From JAICIG01 sp035532215 (GTDB taxonomy: Bacteria > Planctomycetota > Planctomycetia > Pirellulales > JAICIG01): a stretch of DNA of 22,327 bases. The first letter of the stretch is position 1, and every line of letters starts with the position of its first letter. The stretch lies in NCBI GenBank assembly GCA_035532215.1, contig DATKRK010000279.1:1-22327 (forward strand), given 5' to 3'. The notes under the pieces were generated by a model. The model was given only the letters and a program-made list of their open reading frames with translations, was not told the origin of the DNA and searched no databases. Positions 1-8,908 of the stretch are shown in pieces. A program made the position numbers and the translations under genes.

Positions 1-52
1 GTCGCTTTTCGCTCCGCGAAAAAGGCGCCTTTTTCGCGGAGCGAAAAGCGAC
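1..52. repeat. Perfect 52-bp palindrome
   Basis: The first 26 bases are the exact reverse complement of the next 26, with no mismatch and no spacer. Each arm contains the word ttttcgctccgcgaaaaa, so each arm is also partly self-complementary (ttttcgc...gcgaaaa). It sits 112 bases upstream of rtcB. Because the window begins at its first base, it may extend further left. It resembles the short palindromic intergenic repeats common in planctomycete genomes; that resemblance is from memory, not from a search. It could act as an RNA hairpin, a protein site or a REP-like element. Confidence 0.9.
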
Positions 53-164
53 TTTGGTTGCGGCTTCGCCGCGCTGGGTAATCCGTGGTTAACTTAAAGT
101 CGCAGCAGACTCGCTCGACCAAAGCCGCGCAAGGTGTGTTGATTATTTCGGGAGCAGGTGAATT

Positions 165-1565
<1,401 letters not shown>

Positions 1566-1578
1566 TAGGGCGCGAGCC

Positions 1579-2120
1579 ATGAACAAGCGACTCGTCACCG
1601 TCAGCAAGTTCTTGAGCAAGCATCTGCGGCACGAGCCGGAGACGCTCGGGCTGCGCCTGGCGACGGGCGGGTGGGTTCTGGTCGAAGACGTGCTGGCCGG
1701 CTCCGCCATGATCGGCTTTCCGATCAGCCGCGAAGAACTCGAATGGGTGGTCGCCGAAAATGACAAGCGGCGGTTCGCCTTCGATGAAAAGGGGCTGCGG
1801 AATGGGCCAATCAGGGGCATTCGGCGGAAGTCGACCTGCAACTCGCAGAGGTCGATCCGCCCGAGCGGCTATTTCATGGAACCGTGGCCCGGTTCCTCGA
1901 TGCGATCATGGCCGAAGGCCTGAAAAAAATGAACCACCACGACGTACACCTTTCCGCGGACGTGCAAACCGCCGCCAAGGTCGGCCAGCGACGGGGCAAG
2001 CCGCTGATCCTGGCGATCGACTCCGCGAAGATGGCGGCCGACGGCTTCAAGTTCCGCCTATCCAACAACGGCGTCTGGCTCACCGACCACGTGCCTCCGC
2101 AGTACATTCGGCGGGCTTGA
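1579..2120 (+). pseudogene. kptA: KptA/Tpt1 family RNA 2'-phosphotransferase, split by a single frameshift
   Basis: KptA/Tpt1 enzymes remove an internal RNA 2'-phosphate by transferring it to NAD+. Frame 1 from the ATG at 1579 gives the N-terminal half (SKFLSKHLRHEPE, with the conserved Arg17-His18, then NDKRRFAFDEKGLRN). The match then moves to frame 3 from 1806 (ANQGHSAEVDLQL, FHGTVARFLDAIMAEGL, VHLSADVQTAAKVG, NNGVWLTDHVPPQYI) and ends at the TGA at 2118-2120. One missing base around 1801-1805 explains everything; with it restored the product is about 180 residues, the normal family length. The break falls in the codon that in relatives encodes the Arg of the RANQGHS-type motif, thought to be catalytic. 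No other damage is visible, so this is either a recent inactivation, a sequencing error, or (less likely) programmed shifting; there is no obvious slippery run. Without the shift, frame 1 ends at 1923 as a 114-residue product. An AGGG lies 8 bases before the start. Confidence 0.9.
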
Positions 2121-2156
2121 TGGCCCCCGTCGTCGCTCCTACGAAAAACACTCTGC

Positions 2157-2214
2157 GGAGGGCCGGGCGCCCTCGCCCGGCAAATGCCAGACGGGCGGAG
2201 GCGCCCGTCCCTCC
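2157..2214. repeat. Twin GC-rich hairpins between converging genes
   Basis: Two hairpins lie side by side. The first is ccgggcg-ccct-cgcccgg at 2163-2180, the second gacgggcg-gagg-cgcccgtc at 2190-2209. The whole block is framed by ggaggg at 2157-2162 and cctcc at 2210-2214, so a larger fold can also form. It sits between the kptA stop (2120) and the converging small gene (stop at 2227). It could terminate transcription in both directions, but it has no T-run. It looks like a dispersed planctomycete repeat, which needs a genome-wide search to show. Confidence 0.7.
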
Positions 2215-2226
2215 TAACCCACCACT

Positions 2227-2442
2227 TCAGGCCACCGATTGCAACGGGGCGGCGGCGCTAGCGAGCGACGCGAACAGCCGACGCTGCATTTGCTCGGCGA
2301 GTGCGGCCCGCTGCGCCCGCTCGGCGGCCGGCCAATCGCGGCTGACGAACGCGGCCTTGCGGGCGATTCCCTCGCGCCGCCGTTCAAGCGAACTGGTTCG
2401 ACGCGTGCAGTTCTTCAATTTCAGGGTGGACGAAGTGGGCAT
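2227..2442 (-). CDS. Small basic protein of unknown function, 71 residues
   Basis: I do not recognise a named family. The product begins MPTSSTLKLKNC and contains RRTSSLERRREGIARKA and DWPAAERAQRAALAEQMQRR, so it is basic, largely helical, with no signal peptide, membrane segment or cysteine pattern. The start chosen (ATG at 2442) is 28 codons inside a longer open frame that begins at 2526. I chose it because AGGAG lies 8 bases upstream and the residues upstream look unlike protein. The word DW.. ER and the preceding TSS-ERRR phrase recall short hypothetical proteins of planctomycetes, from memory only. The gene stands alone, converging on kptA. It could still be a chance frame. Confidence 0.6.
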   Translation of the reverse strand: MPTSSTLKLKNCTRRTSSLERRREGIARKAAFVSRDWPAAERAQRAALAEQMQRRLFASLASAAAPLQSVA

Positions 2443-2810
2443 GGTTGCCGCTCCTGGTAAGTTGTGTTCGTATCGTGACTTGCGAACGTTGGAACACCGA
2501 GGCGTCGCCGCCGGGCCGCCGAGCACTTGCTTGGCGACACCCCTTTATGCAAAGCACGTGCCAAGATCGCGCTTCGTGTAATGAATTCTTACGAAACCCG
2601 GCAATTAGGGCGTTCCGCGGCCAAAAGCGGTCGCCGCGAACCTTGTCCATTCGATTCAAATCCATTCAAGCTGAGCGGCATCGCGAAGCCATCGACTTCA
2701 AGCGCGCATCTCTGTGCTCATACGCACGTTCTTTGTCTGCGGAAGGCCCGCGAAAACCAGGCCCCTTCCAAAGCTTGACCCAAGGCGCCTCGCGACCCTA
2801 GATTGCTGTC
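2443..2810. other. Gene-free stretch upstream of the PSD1 cytochrome gene
   Basis: About 370 bases without a gene I can support. Open frames here on either strand have no recognisable protein character and no ribosome binding site. The right end holds a candidate promoter (2775-2804). The base composition is slightly less GC-rich than the flanking genes, as expected of spacer DNA. Confidence 0.6.
2775..2804 (+). promoter_or_regulatory. Candidate sigma-70-type promoter for the PSD1/DUF1501 pair
   Basis: TTGACC at 2775-2780 and TAGATT at 2799-2804 are separated by 18 bases. The -35 matches five of six consensus bases and the -10 four of six. Transcription would start near 2811, which is the first ATG of the gene, so the message would be leaderless or the true start lies at a later codon. 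Confidence 0.5.
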
Positions 2811-5555
2811 ATGCGATCGATGGCTGCTTATGCGTTGGCGGGGCTGCCGGCGGAATCGCCCCCGATGGCGGCGCAGGAGGGAGCTGCGCGATTTGGAAAT
2901 CAACTCCGCTCGCGGTCGGCGGTTGCGATTGCGGTCGGCCTGCTCGTTTGGGCTTACGTTCCGGCGGCGGCGACCGAGCCGCAGACGGCGACGCCGGTAT
3001 TCGAGCGAGAGGTGCTGCCGATCCTTTCGGCCCACTGCCTGAAGTGTCACGGCTTAGAGGCTTGCAAGGCAAGCCTGGATTTGCGAACCGCCGGCTTAAT
3101 CATGCGCGGCGGCGACAGCGGCCCGGCGATCGCGGCCGGCTCGCCGGGAGATAGCCCGCTTTATGCCCGCATCGCCGATCGTTCGATGCCGCCGAAAGGC
3201 GAGTTGCCGCTGGACGACGAAAAGATCGAGATTGTTCGCCGCTGGATCGCCTCGGGGGCCAACGCGGCCGGCGGCGAGCCCGCGCTCGGCGCCAGCGAAG
3301 CTCCGGCCGTCAGCGAAGAGGACCGCAGCTACTGGGCGTTCCAAAAAGCCCGCCGCCCGGCGGCGCCGCCGGTGCGAGACGGGGCCCGCGTGCGTTCGCC
3401 CGTCGATGCCTTCGTACTCGCACGACTGGAGCGGCAGGGCCTGGGCTATTCGCAGCCGGCCGCTCCACGGACGCTCGTTCGCCGGCTGCATTTCGATCTG
3501 ACCGGCCTGCCGCCTTCGCCCGAAGAGATCGAGCAGTTTCTGGCCGAATGCGCCGCCGCGGGCGAGGAAGCGGCCTACGATCGGCTGGTCGAGCGGCTGC
3601 TGGCGTCGCCGCACTACGGCGAACGCTGGGGGCGTCACTGGCTCGACGCGGCCGGCTACGTCGACGTGAACGGCTCGGACAACGACGCGGCAATCATCAA
3701 GATCGCCGAGAATAAGTGGCTCTATCGCGACTACGTGGTCAAGGCGATCAACGACGACAAACCGTTCGACCGTTTCTTGACCGAGCAGTTGGCCGGCGAC
3801 GAGTTGGTCGATTGGCGCAAGGCCGAGAAGTTCACGCCCGAGATTCGCGAGTCGCTCGTCGCCACCGGCTATTTGCGCGCAGGCATCGACGACACCGACC
3901 AGAAAGAGCTGAACACGGCGCTGATCCGCTATCGCGTGCTGCACTTGACGATCGACGTCGTCGGCTCCGGCTTGCTGGGGCTCACGACCGGCTGCGCCCG
4001 CTGCCATTCGCACAAGTTCGATCCGATCCCGCAACGCGACTATTACCGCCTGATGGCCGTGCTCTCGCCGGCCTTCAACCCGCAATCGTGGCTGCCGCTC
4101 GACCAGCGTTTTCTGCCCGACGTTTCGCCGGCCGAACAGCGCGCGATCAACGAGCACAACGCCGCGCTGGATCGGCGGATCGAGCCGCTCCAGGCCCAAA
4201 TGGCGGCGATCGAAGCGGCGCAGCGACAGCGGCTCGTTGACGCCAAGCTCGCCGCGCTGCCCGAACCGATTCGCGCCGACGTGAAGGCGGCGATCGAAAG
4301 GCCGGCCGAGCGGCGAAACGAGGTGCAAAAGTACCTTGCCGGCAAGTTCGAGTCATCGTTGAAGGTCTCGCCGGAAGAAGTCGCCGCGGCGCTCGGCGCC
4401 GACGACAAGGCGACAATAGCCGGCTTGCAGACGCAAATCGCCGCGTCGAACGCCCAAAAGCGGTCGTGGGGCAAATTGCAAGCGACCTGGGACGTCGGCC
4501 CGCCGCCGGAAACCTTTTTGCTGCGGCGCGGCGATCACGAGACGCCCGGCGCCGAGGTCGAGCCGGGCTTTCCGAGCGTGTTGTGCGACGACGATGGGGC
4601 GATGCGAACCGCGGATGCGGTTGGCGAGACGAGCGGCCGCCGGTTGGCCCTGGTGCGCTGGCTGACCGATCCCGATTCGCGAGCCGGGGCGCTTGCGGCG
4701 CGGGTGCAGGTCAATCGCGCGTGGCAGCGATTGTTCGGCGAAGGGCTCGTCGCCACCACCGAAAACCTGGGCCGGAGCGGCGCTCCGCCGACGCATCCCG
4801 AGTTGCTCGAGTGGCTCGCGGCGGAGTTCATCGACGAGGGCTGGCGCATCAAGCCGCTGCTGCGCACGCTGGTCCGCTCATCGGCTTATCGTCAGGGCTC
4901 GTATCGCACTTCCGGCGCATCGGACGCGAAATCCGACCCCGAAGCCGTCGATCCCGATAACCGGCTGTTGTGGCGCATGCGGCTGCGACAGTTGGAAGCC
5001 GAGGCGGTGCGCGACGCGATCCTGGCGGCCAGCGGCGCGCTCGACCGCACGCTGGGCGGCCCGCCGGTCGAGTTAGAGAATCGTCCGGACGGGATGGTCG
5101 TGATCGACGAAAAGAAGCTGCGCACGCCTTCGAGCAAGTGGCGCCGCAGCCTGTACGTGCTGGCCCGTCGCAATTATCACCTTTCGCTGTTGCAGGATTT
5201 CGACCAGCCGGCAGTGGCCACGAATTGTACGCGTCGCACGCCGTCGGCCGTGGTCACGCAGTCGCTCACGCTGCTCAATGACGCCTTCCTGTTCGAACAG
5301 GCCGAGCGCTTCGCGCGGCGCGTGGTCGCGGTTTCGCCCGCTGCCGCGAGCGCGGCGCAGGTCGACGCGGCGTTTCAGATCGCCCTGGGGCGGCCGGCCA
5401 AGCCGATCGAGGTCGACTGGGCGGTGGAGTTGCTGGCGCGGCAGGCCGAGCGATTCCGGGCCCAGCAATTGCCGGCCGAGGATGCGAATCACAAGGCGAT
5501 GGCTCAGTTGTGCCATACGCTGTTGGCAACCAACGAGTTTTTGTACGTCCCCTAG
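2811..5555 (+). CDS. Secreted PSD1-type cytochrome-like protein (PSCyt1, DUF1549, DUF1553)
   Basis: This 914-residue protein belongs to a large planctomycete family of unknown biochemical role, thought to be exported and haem-binding. A signal-like segment runs from about residue 37 to 54 (AVAIAVGLLVWAYVPAAA). Next comes a planctomycete cytochrome C domain with CLKCH at 76-80, then DUF1549 (about 190-410, including HFDLTGLPPSPEEIEQF and SPHYGERWGRHWLD) with a second haem-like CARCH at 395-399. A helical, probably coiled stretch follows at about 445-560, then DUF1553 from about 608 (ALVRWLTDPDSR, VNRAWQRLFGEGLV, THPELLEWLA). The length is typical. The first ATG is used, but it lies on the likely transcription start, and ATGs at 2820 or 2865 are alternatives. 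A DUF1501 gene follows 31 bases downstream, the usual partner. Confidence 0.93.
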   Translation: MRSMAAYALAGLPAESPPMAAQEGAARFGNQLRSRSAVAIAVGLLVWAYVPAAATEPQTATPVFEREVLPILSAHCLKCHGLEACKASLDLRTAGLIMRGGDSGPAIAAGSPGDSPLYARIADRSMPPKGELPLDDEKIEIVRRWIASGANAAGGEPALGASEAPAVSEEDRSYWAFQKARRPAAPPVRDGARVRSPVDAFVLARLERQGLGYSQPAAPRTLVRRLHFDLTGLPPSPEEIEQFLAECAAAGEEAAYDRLVERLLASPHYGERWGRHWLDAAGYVDVNGSDNDAAIIKIAENKWLYRDYVVKAINDDKPFDRFLTEQLAGDELVDWRKAEKFTPEIRESLVATGYLRAGIDDTDQKELNTALIRYRVLHLTIDVVGSGLLGLTTGCARCHSHKFDPIPQRDYYRLMAVLSPAFNPQSWLPLDQRFLPDVSPAEQRAINEHNAALDRRIEPLQAQMAAIEAAQRQRLVDAKLAALPEPIRADVKAAIERPAERRNEVQKYLAGKFESSLKVSPEEVAAALGADDKATIAGLQTQIAASNAQKRSWGKLQATWDVGPPPETFLLRRGDHETPGAEVEPGFPSVLCDDDGAMRTADAVGETSGRRLALVRWLTDPDSRAGALAARVQVNRAWQRLFGEGLVATTENLGRSGAPPTHPELLEWLAAEFIDEGWRIKPLLRTLVRSSAYRQGSYRTSGASDAKSDPEAVDPDNRLLWRMRLRQLEAEAVRDAILAASGALDRTLGGPPVELENRPDGMVVIDEKKLRTPSSKWRRSLYVLARRNYHLSLLQDFDQPAVATNCTRRTPSAVVTQSLTLLNDAFLFEQAERFARRVVAVSPAAASAAQVDAAFQIALGRPAKPIEVDWAVELLARQAERFRAQQLPAEDANHKAMAQLCHTLLATNEFLYVP

Positions 5556-5586
5556 CGAGCATTTTCGATACGGTCAGGGACTTGTC

Positions 5587-7032
5587 ATGTCGCAAAACAA
5601 ATCGTCGGGTCCGTCGCTCTCGCGGCGCGAACTGTTGCGGCTTTCGGGTCAGGGGCTGGGCACGCTGGCGCTGGCCTCGCTGCTGAACTCGGAGGGCTTG
5701 CTGGCGAACGATGCGACGTTCGATAGGGCGGGCGCCGACCTGCGTCCCAGACTGCCGCACTTCGCCCCGCAGGCGCGGGCCGTCGTGATGTTCGTGCAAA
5801 ACGGCGGTCCCAGCCAGATGGAACTGTTCGATCCCAAGCCGGAATTGAACCGCCGCGAAGGGCAGGTCCACGGCGAAAAAGTCGAGATGTTCCAGCCGGG
5901 CAGCGAGGGCAACAAGCTGTTGGGCTCGCCGTTCAAGTTCTTCCCGCGAGGCCTGTGCGGGATGCAGCTTTCGGAAGTGATCCCGCACCTGGGCTCGATC
6001 GCCGACGATTTATGCCTCGTGCGCTCGATGTACAGCGAGCACAACAACCACACCGAAGCGCTGGTGCTGTTGAGCACGGGCAAGATCTTCCAGGGCCGGC
6101 CGGCGCTGGGCAGTTGGGTCAGCTATGCGCTGGGAACGGAGAATCAGAACCTGCCGGCCTACGTCGTGCTGCGCGACCCGGCCGGCTACAACACCAGCGG
6201 CACGCTGCTGTGGCAAAACGGCTGGCTGCCCGCGCTGTACCGCGGAACCGAGTTCAGCTCGCAAGGGGCGCCGGTGTTGAACCTCGAGCCCGCGGCGCCC
6301 ACGCCGCCCGACGTGCGTCGCGACAATCTCGACCTGCTCGCCCGGTTGAATGAATTGCACCGCCAGGCATACCCGCACGAAAGCGCGCTTGAGACGCGCA
6401 TCCGCAACTATGAACTGGCCGCGCGGATGCAGTTAGCAGCGGGCGAGGCCTTGGATCTGAGTCGCGAGACCGCAGCCACGCGCAAACTGTACGGTCTCGA
6501 TCAGCCCGTCACCGCCGGATATGGCACTCGCTGCCTGATGGCCCGGCGGCTGATCGAGCAGGGCGTGCGGTTCGTGCAGATTTACCCGCCGGTCGGCCAG
6601 CCTTGGGATGCGCACGGTAACGTCAAAGACGAGAACGAAAAGATTTGCGCGCAGACCGATCTGCCAGCCGCGGGACTCATCACGGACTTGAAACAGCGCG
6701 GCTTGCTCGACGAAACCATCGTGCTCTGGAGCGGCGAATTCGGCCGCCTGCCCGTCTCGCAGAACGGCAAGGGGCGCGACCATAACCGCAACGCCTTCAG
6801 CCTGCTCGTGGCCGGCGGCGGGTTCAAGGCCGGCCATGTCCACGGGGCGACCGACGAGGTCGGCTATAAAGCGGTCGAAGCTCGCGTGAGCGTTCACGAC
6901 CTGCACGCCACGATGCTGCACCAGTTGGGCCTCGATCACAATCGCCTGACCTATCGCCATCACGGTCGCGACGAAACCTTGACCGACGCCCCGGTCAGCG
7001 ACGCCCGCGTCGTCGCCGAATTGCTGGCCTAG
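5587..7032 (+). CDS. DUF1501 secreted protein, alkaline-phosphatase/sulfatase-like fold
   Basis: The 481-residue product starts SLSRRELLRLSGQGLG followed by a hydrophobic run, which is a twin-arginine export signal, so it is probably exported folded, perhaps with metal. The body is DUF1501: VVMFVQNGGPSQMELFDPKP near residue 60-80, LCLVRSMYSEHNNHTEA, and near the C-terminus VLWSGEFGRLP, then GRDHNRNAFSLLVAGGG (Asp398-His399), HVHGATDEVGY and HDLHATMLHQLGLDH, which resemble metal-site segments of the alkaline phosphatase superfamily. No substrate is known. An open frame continues upstream to 5278, but it lies inside the preceding gene; the ATG at 5587 places the signal at the N-terminus. It sits 31 bases behind the PSD1 gene and is almost certainly cotranscribed with it. 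Confidence 0.94.
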   Translation: MSQNKSSGPSLSRRELLRLSGQGLGTLALASLLNSEGLLANDATFDRAGADLRPRLPHFAPQARAVVMFVQNGGPSQMELFDPKPELNRREGQVHGEKVEMFQPGSEGNKLLGSPFKFFPRGLCGMQLSEVIPHLGSIADDLCLVRSMYSEHNNHTEALVLLSTGKIFQGRPALGSWVSYALGTENQNLPAYVVLRDPAGYNTSGTLLWQNGWLPALYRGTEFSSQGAPVLNLEPAAPTPPDVRRDNLDLLARLNELHRQAYPHESALETRIRNYELAARMQLAAGEALDLSRETAATRKLYGLDQPVTAGYGTRCLMARRLIEQGVRFVQIYPPVGQPWDAHGNVKDENEKICAQTDLPAAGLITDLKQRGLLDETIVLWSGEFGRLPVSQNGKGRDHNRNAFSLLVAGGGFKAGHVHGATDEVGYKAVEARVSVHDLHATMLHQLGLDHNRLTYRHHGRDETLTDAPVSDARVVAELLA

Positions 7033-7163
7033 CCCGGATTATTCATCAGCCCACACTAACCCGAAGCGCAAGCGAGGTGGAGCAATCGCCTTACCTCGCT
7101 AGCGCTTCGGGTTAGTGTGAAGCGCTTTGTCGAGCATTCTCGGCGCTGATGAATAATCCGGGC
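7032..7163. repeat. Nested inverted repeat, 132 bp
   Basis: The outer arms are gcccggattattcatcagc at 7032-7050 and its exact reverse complement at 7145-7163 (19 of 19). Inside these lie 27-base arms at 7052-7078 and 7093-7119, matching at 26 of 27, with the core ctaacccgaagcg. The first base of the outer arm is the last base of the DUF1501 stop codon. The structure would form a long cruciform or an RNA hairpin and could end transcription. It looks like a small non-autonomous mobile element or two repeats inserted one into another. I see no clear target-site duplication. Confidence 0.85.
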
Positions 7164-7268
7164 GTAGCAGGCCGTTATCCGTCATGGGCATAAACCATAA
7201 CCCGCCTGAGGCAGCGAATTCCTCCGGCGATTGCCGCGGGCATTTCCCTGCGATTGGGATGCACTCTC

Positions 7269-8351
7269 ATGAAAATCACCGCCATCGAGATCACCGTCGT
7301 CGAGATTCCGCAGACCCCGCTCATCGCGCCTTATCGCTCGCACATCCGCAGCAGTTCGACGACGCGCAGCGCGATCGTGCGGCTCGATACCGACGAGAAC
7401 CTCGTCGGCTGGGGCGAGTTCAACGTGAACTTCCTCGCAGGGATTAGCGCCGGCCGTGTGCAGGCCGAAGCCGCGGCGTGGCTCGTCGGCCGCGATCCGC
7501 TCAACGTGGCGGAGTTTCATCGCAGTTGCCCGCTGGAACTCCGGCTGAAGTCGGGCATCGAGATAGCGATGTGGGATCTCCGCGGCAAGGCGGCGGGCCA
7601 AAGCGTGGCCGTGCTGTTGGGCGGCGTGATCCGGCCGGAGGTGGAACTGGCGGCCTGCATGGGCATTCAGCCATACGAGCGGGCCGGCGAAATGGCCGCC
7701 TATTACGTGGAGCAAGGCTACAGCACGCTCAAGACGAAGGCGGGCGCCGACATGGAGGAAGACCTGGCGATGGTCCGCGGCGTGCGCGACGCGGTCGGCG
7801 ACCGCATCAAACTGCGGATCGATCCCAACCGGGCCTATTCGCCTGAGCAGGCGGCCGAGTTGGCCCGGCGGCTGGAGGAGTATGAGCTGGAATATCTCGA
7901 ACAGCCGATCATGGCCGAGCCGCTATCGGATGCGGCCTGGCTACGGCGCCAATCGCGGACGCCGATCGCGCTCAACGAAAGCGTCACCGACCCGGCCAGC
8001 GTTTGGCGGATTCTGCGCGAGGACGCCGCCGCGTTCATCCTGCCCGACACGCCGCAGGCCGGCGGAATTTTGCCGTGCGTGAAGATCGGCGACATCTGCG
8101 AGGCGGCTGGCGTGCCGTGCATCATGCACTGTGGCCACGATCTCGGCCCGAAGACCGCCGCCATGGTTCACGTAGCCGCCGCTTGTCCGGCGTACAGCCT
8201 GGCCAACGACAGCACCTATTACGGCCTGGTCGAAGACGTGTGCCTCGAACCGCTGTCGATCGTTCGCGGCAAGATCGCCGTGCCGAGCAAGCCGGGCCTG
8301 GGCGTCGAATGCGATCCGGAAAAGCTGCGTCGGTATGCGGTGAGGGAATAA
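7269..8351 (+). CDS. Enolase-superfamily enzyme (mandelate racemase/muconate lactonizing type)
   Basis: A 360-residue cytoplasmic enzyme. The superfamily abstracts the proton beside a carboxylate and stabilises the enolate with Mg2+. The N-terminal capping domain begins MKITAIEITVVEIPQTPL. The barrel shows the catalytic K-x-K at Lys155/Lys157 (TLKTKAG), and candidate metal ligands Asp185 (RIDPNRAYS), Glu211 (EYLEQPI) and Glu237 (IALNESV). Later come PDTPQAGGIL (Asp260) and IMHCGHDLG (His287, His290), which could form a His/Asp pair as in the mandelate racemase subgroup. Substrate cannot be told from sequence; sugar-acid dehydratase, racemase or cycloisomerase are all possible. A TTG at 7254 is in frame, but ATG 7269 fits the family start; the upstream GGGA is weak. 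It stands alone after the nested repeat, converging on the ACP gene. Confidence 0.92.
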   Translation: MKITAIEITVVEIPQTPLIAPYRSHIRSSSTTRSAIVRLDTDENLVGWGEFNVNFLAGISAGRVQAEAAAWLVGRDPLNVAEFHRSCPLELRLKSGIEIAMWDLRGKAAGQSVAVLLGGVIRPEVELAACMGIQPYERAGEMAAYYVEQGYSTLKTKAGADMEEDLAMVRGVRDAVGDRIKLRIDPNRAYSPEQAAELARRLEEYELEYLEQPIMAEPLSDAAWLRRQSRTPIALNESVTDPASVWRILREDAAAFILPDTPQAGGILPCVKIGDICEAAGVPCIMHCGHDLGPKTAAMVHVAAACPAYSLANDSTYYGLVEDVCLEPLSIVRGKIAVPSKPGLGVECDPEKLRRYAVRE

Positions 8352-8427
8352 GGCGACTGCGGCAAGGGCTGCGTCAAGTATCGTACGGCGTTATACTCGC
8401 AGGCCGACACCGGGCGAGAATCGTCGG

Positions 8428-8883
8428 TTAGGTCGAAGCTGAATCGTCCGAAGGCTCGGACTTGCGATCGTCCGCCTGTTTCGTGAGCCGCTCGATAAGT
8501 TCCGCCGCGTCGGCGATGGTTCGGATGCGGGCGGCTTCTTCGGGACTAACGACTATGCCGAATTCATCTTCGAGTTCCATCACCAGTTCGACGACGTCGA
8601 GCGAATCGGAACCGAGCGATGCTTCGAGAAATTCGGGAGAATCGGCGGGCGGGACCCTGCTGGCGCCGAAGATGCGGGCCAAGAGATTACGAATTGACTC
8701 GATCAGCGATGCTTCGTAGCAATGAACGCCTTCCGGCGAATCGCAGAACCACAGCAGCGTGCCGCACTGCGGGCAAGGCGCGTCGCCCAGCGGCAACGAT
8801 GGCTCGATGCACACGCTCTCGCCGCACACCGGGCAACGGTTCGGCCGGCCTTCGGGCGTTCGCGATGAAATTGTTTCAGGCAT
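8428..8883 (-). CDS. Zinc-ribbon/acyl carrier protein fusion
   Basis: A 151-residue protein in two parts. Residues 17-40 form a zinc ribbon, with pairs CPVCG (Cys17, Cys20) and CPQCG (Cys37, Cys40). Residues about 58-140 are an acyl carrier protein domain with the phosphopantetheine attachment motif GSDSLDVVELVMELE; Ser94 should carry the prosthetic group. The acidic helix after it (ELEDEFGIVV) is typical of ACPs. A charged tail ends the protein. Ordinary bacterial ACPs are about 80 residues with no zinc ribbon. It is 25 bases downstream of the VWA gene and probably in the same transcript, so it is not beside fatty-acid or polyketide genes. The start ATG at 8883 lacks a clear ribosome binding site. 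Which acyl group it carries, and whether the ribbon binds zinc or a partner protein, is unknown. Confidence 0.87.
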   Translation of the reverse strand: MPETISSRTPEGRPNRCPVCGESVCIEPSLPLGDAPCPQCGTLLWFCDSPEGVHCYEASLIESIRNLLARIFGASRVPPADSPEFLEASLGSDSLDVVELVMELEDEFGIVVSPEEAARIRTIADAAELIERLTKQADDRKSEPSDDSAST

Positions 8884-8908
8884 CGGCGGCGTACTGGGCG
8901 ATTGGCAG

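Noticed and set aside
1801..1806. Programmed frameshifting as the cause of the split kptA
   Set aside because: No slippery heptamer, stop codon or following pseudoknot was seen; a deletion or base-call error is simpler.
1760..2581. 273-residue plus-strand frame overlapping kptA
   Set aside because: It is out of frame with both halves of kptA, and the translation is low complexity.
3096..4328. 410-residue minus-strand open frame opposite the PSD1 gene
   Set aside because: A shadow caused by high GC and codon bias. The plus strand carries the known domains.
7080..7196. Short minus-strand frame starting MPMTDNGLLRPDY across the nested repeat
   Set aside because: It is mostly made of the repeat arms, about 30 codons; the GGAGGA upstream is too far from its ATG.
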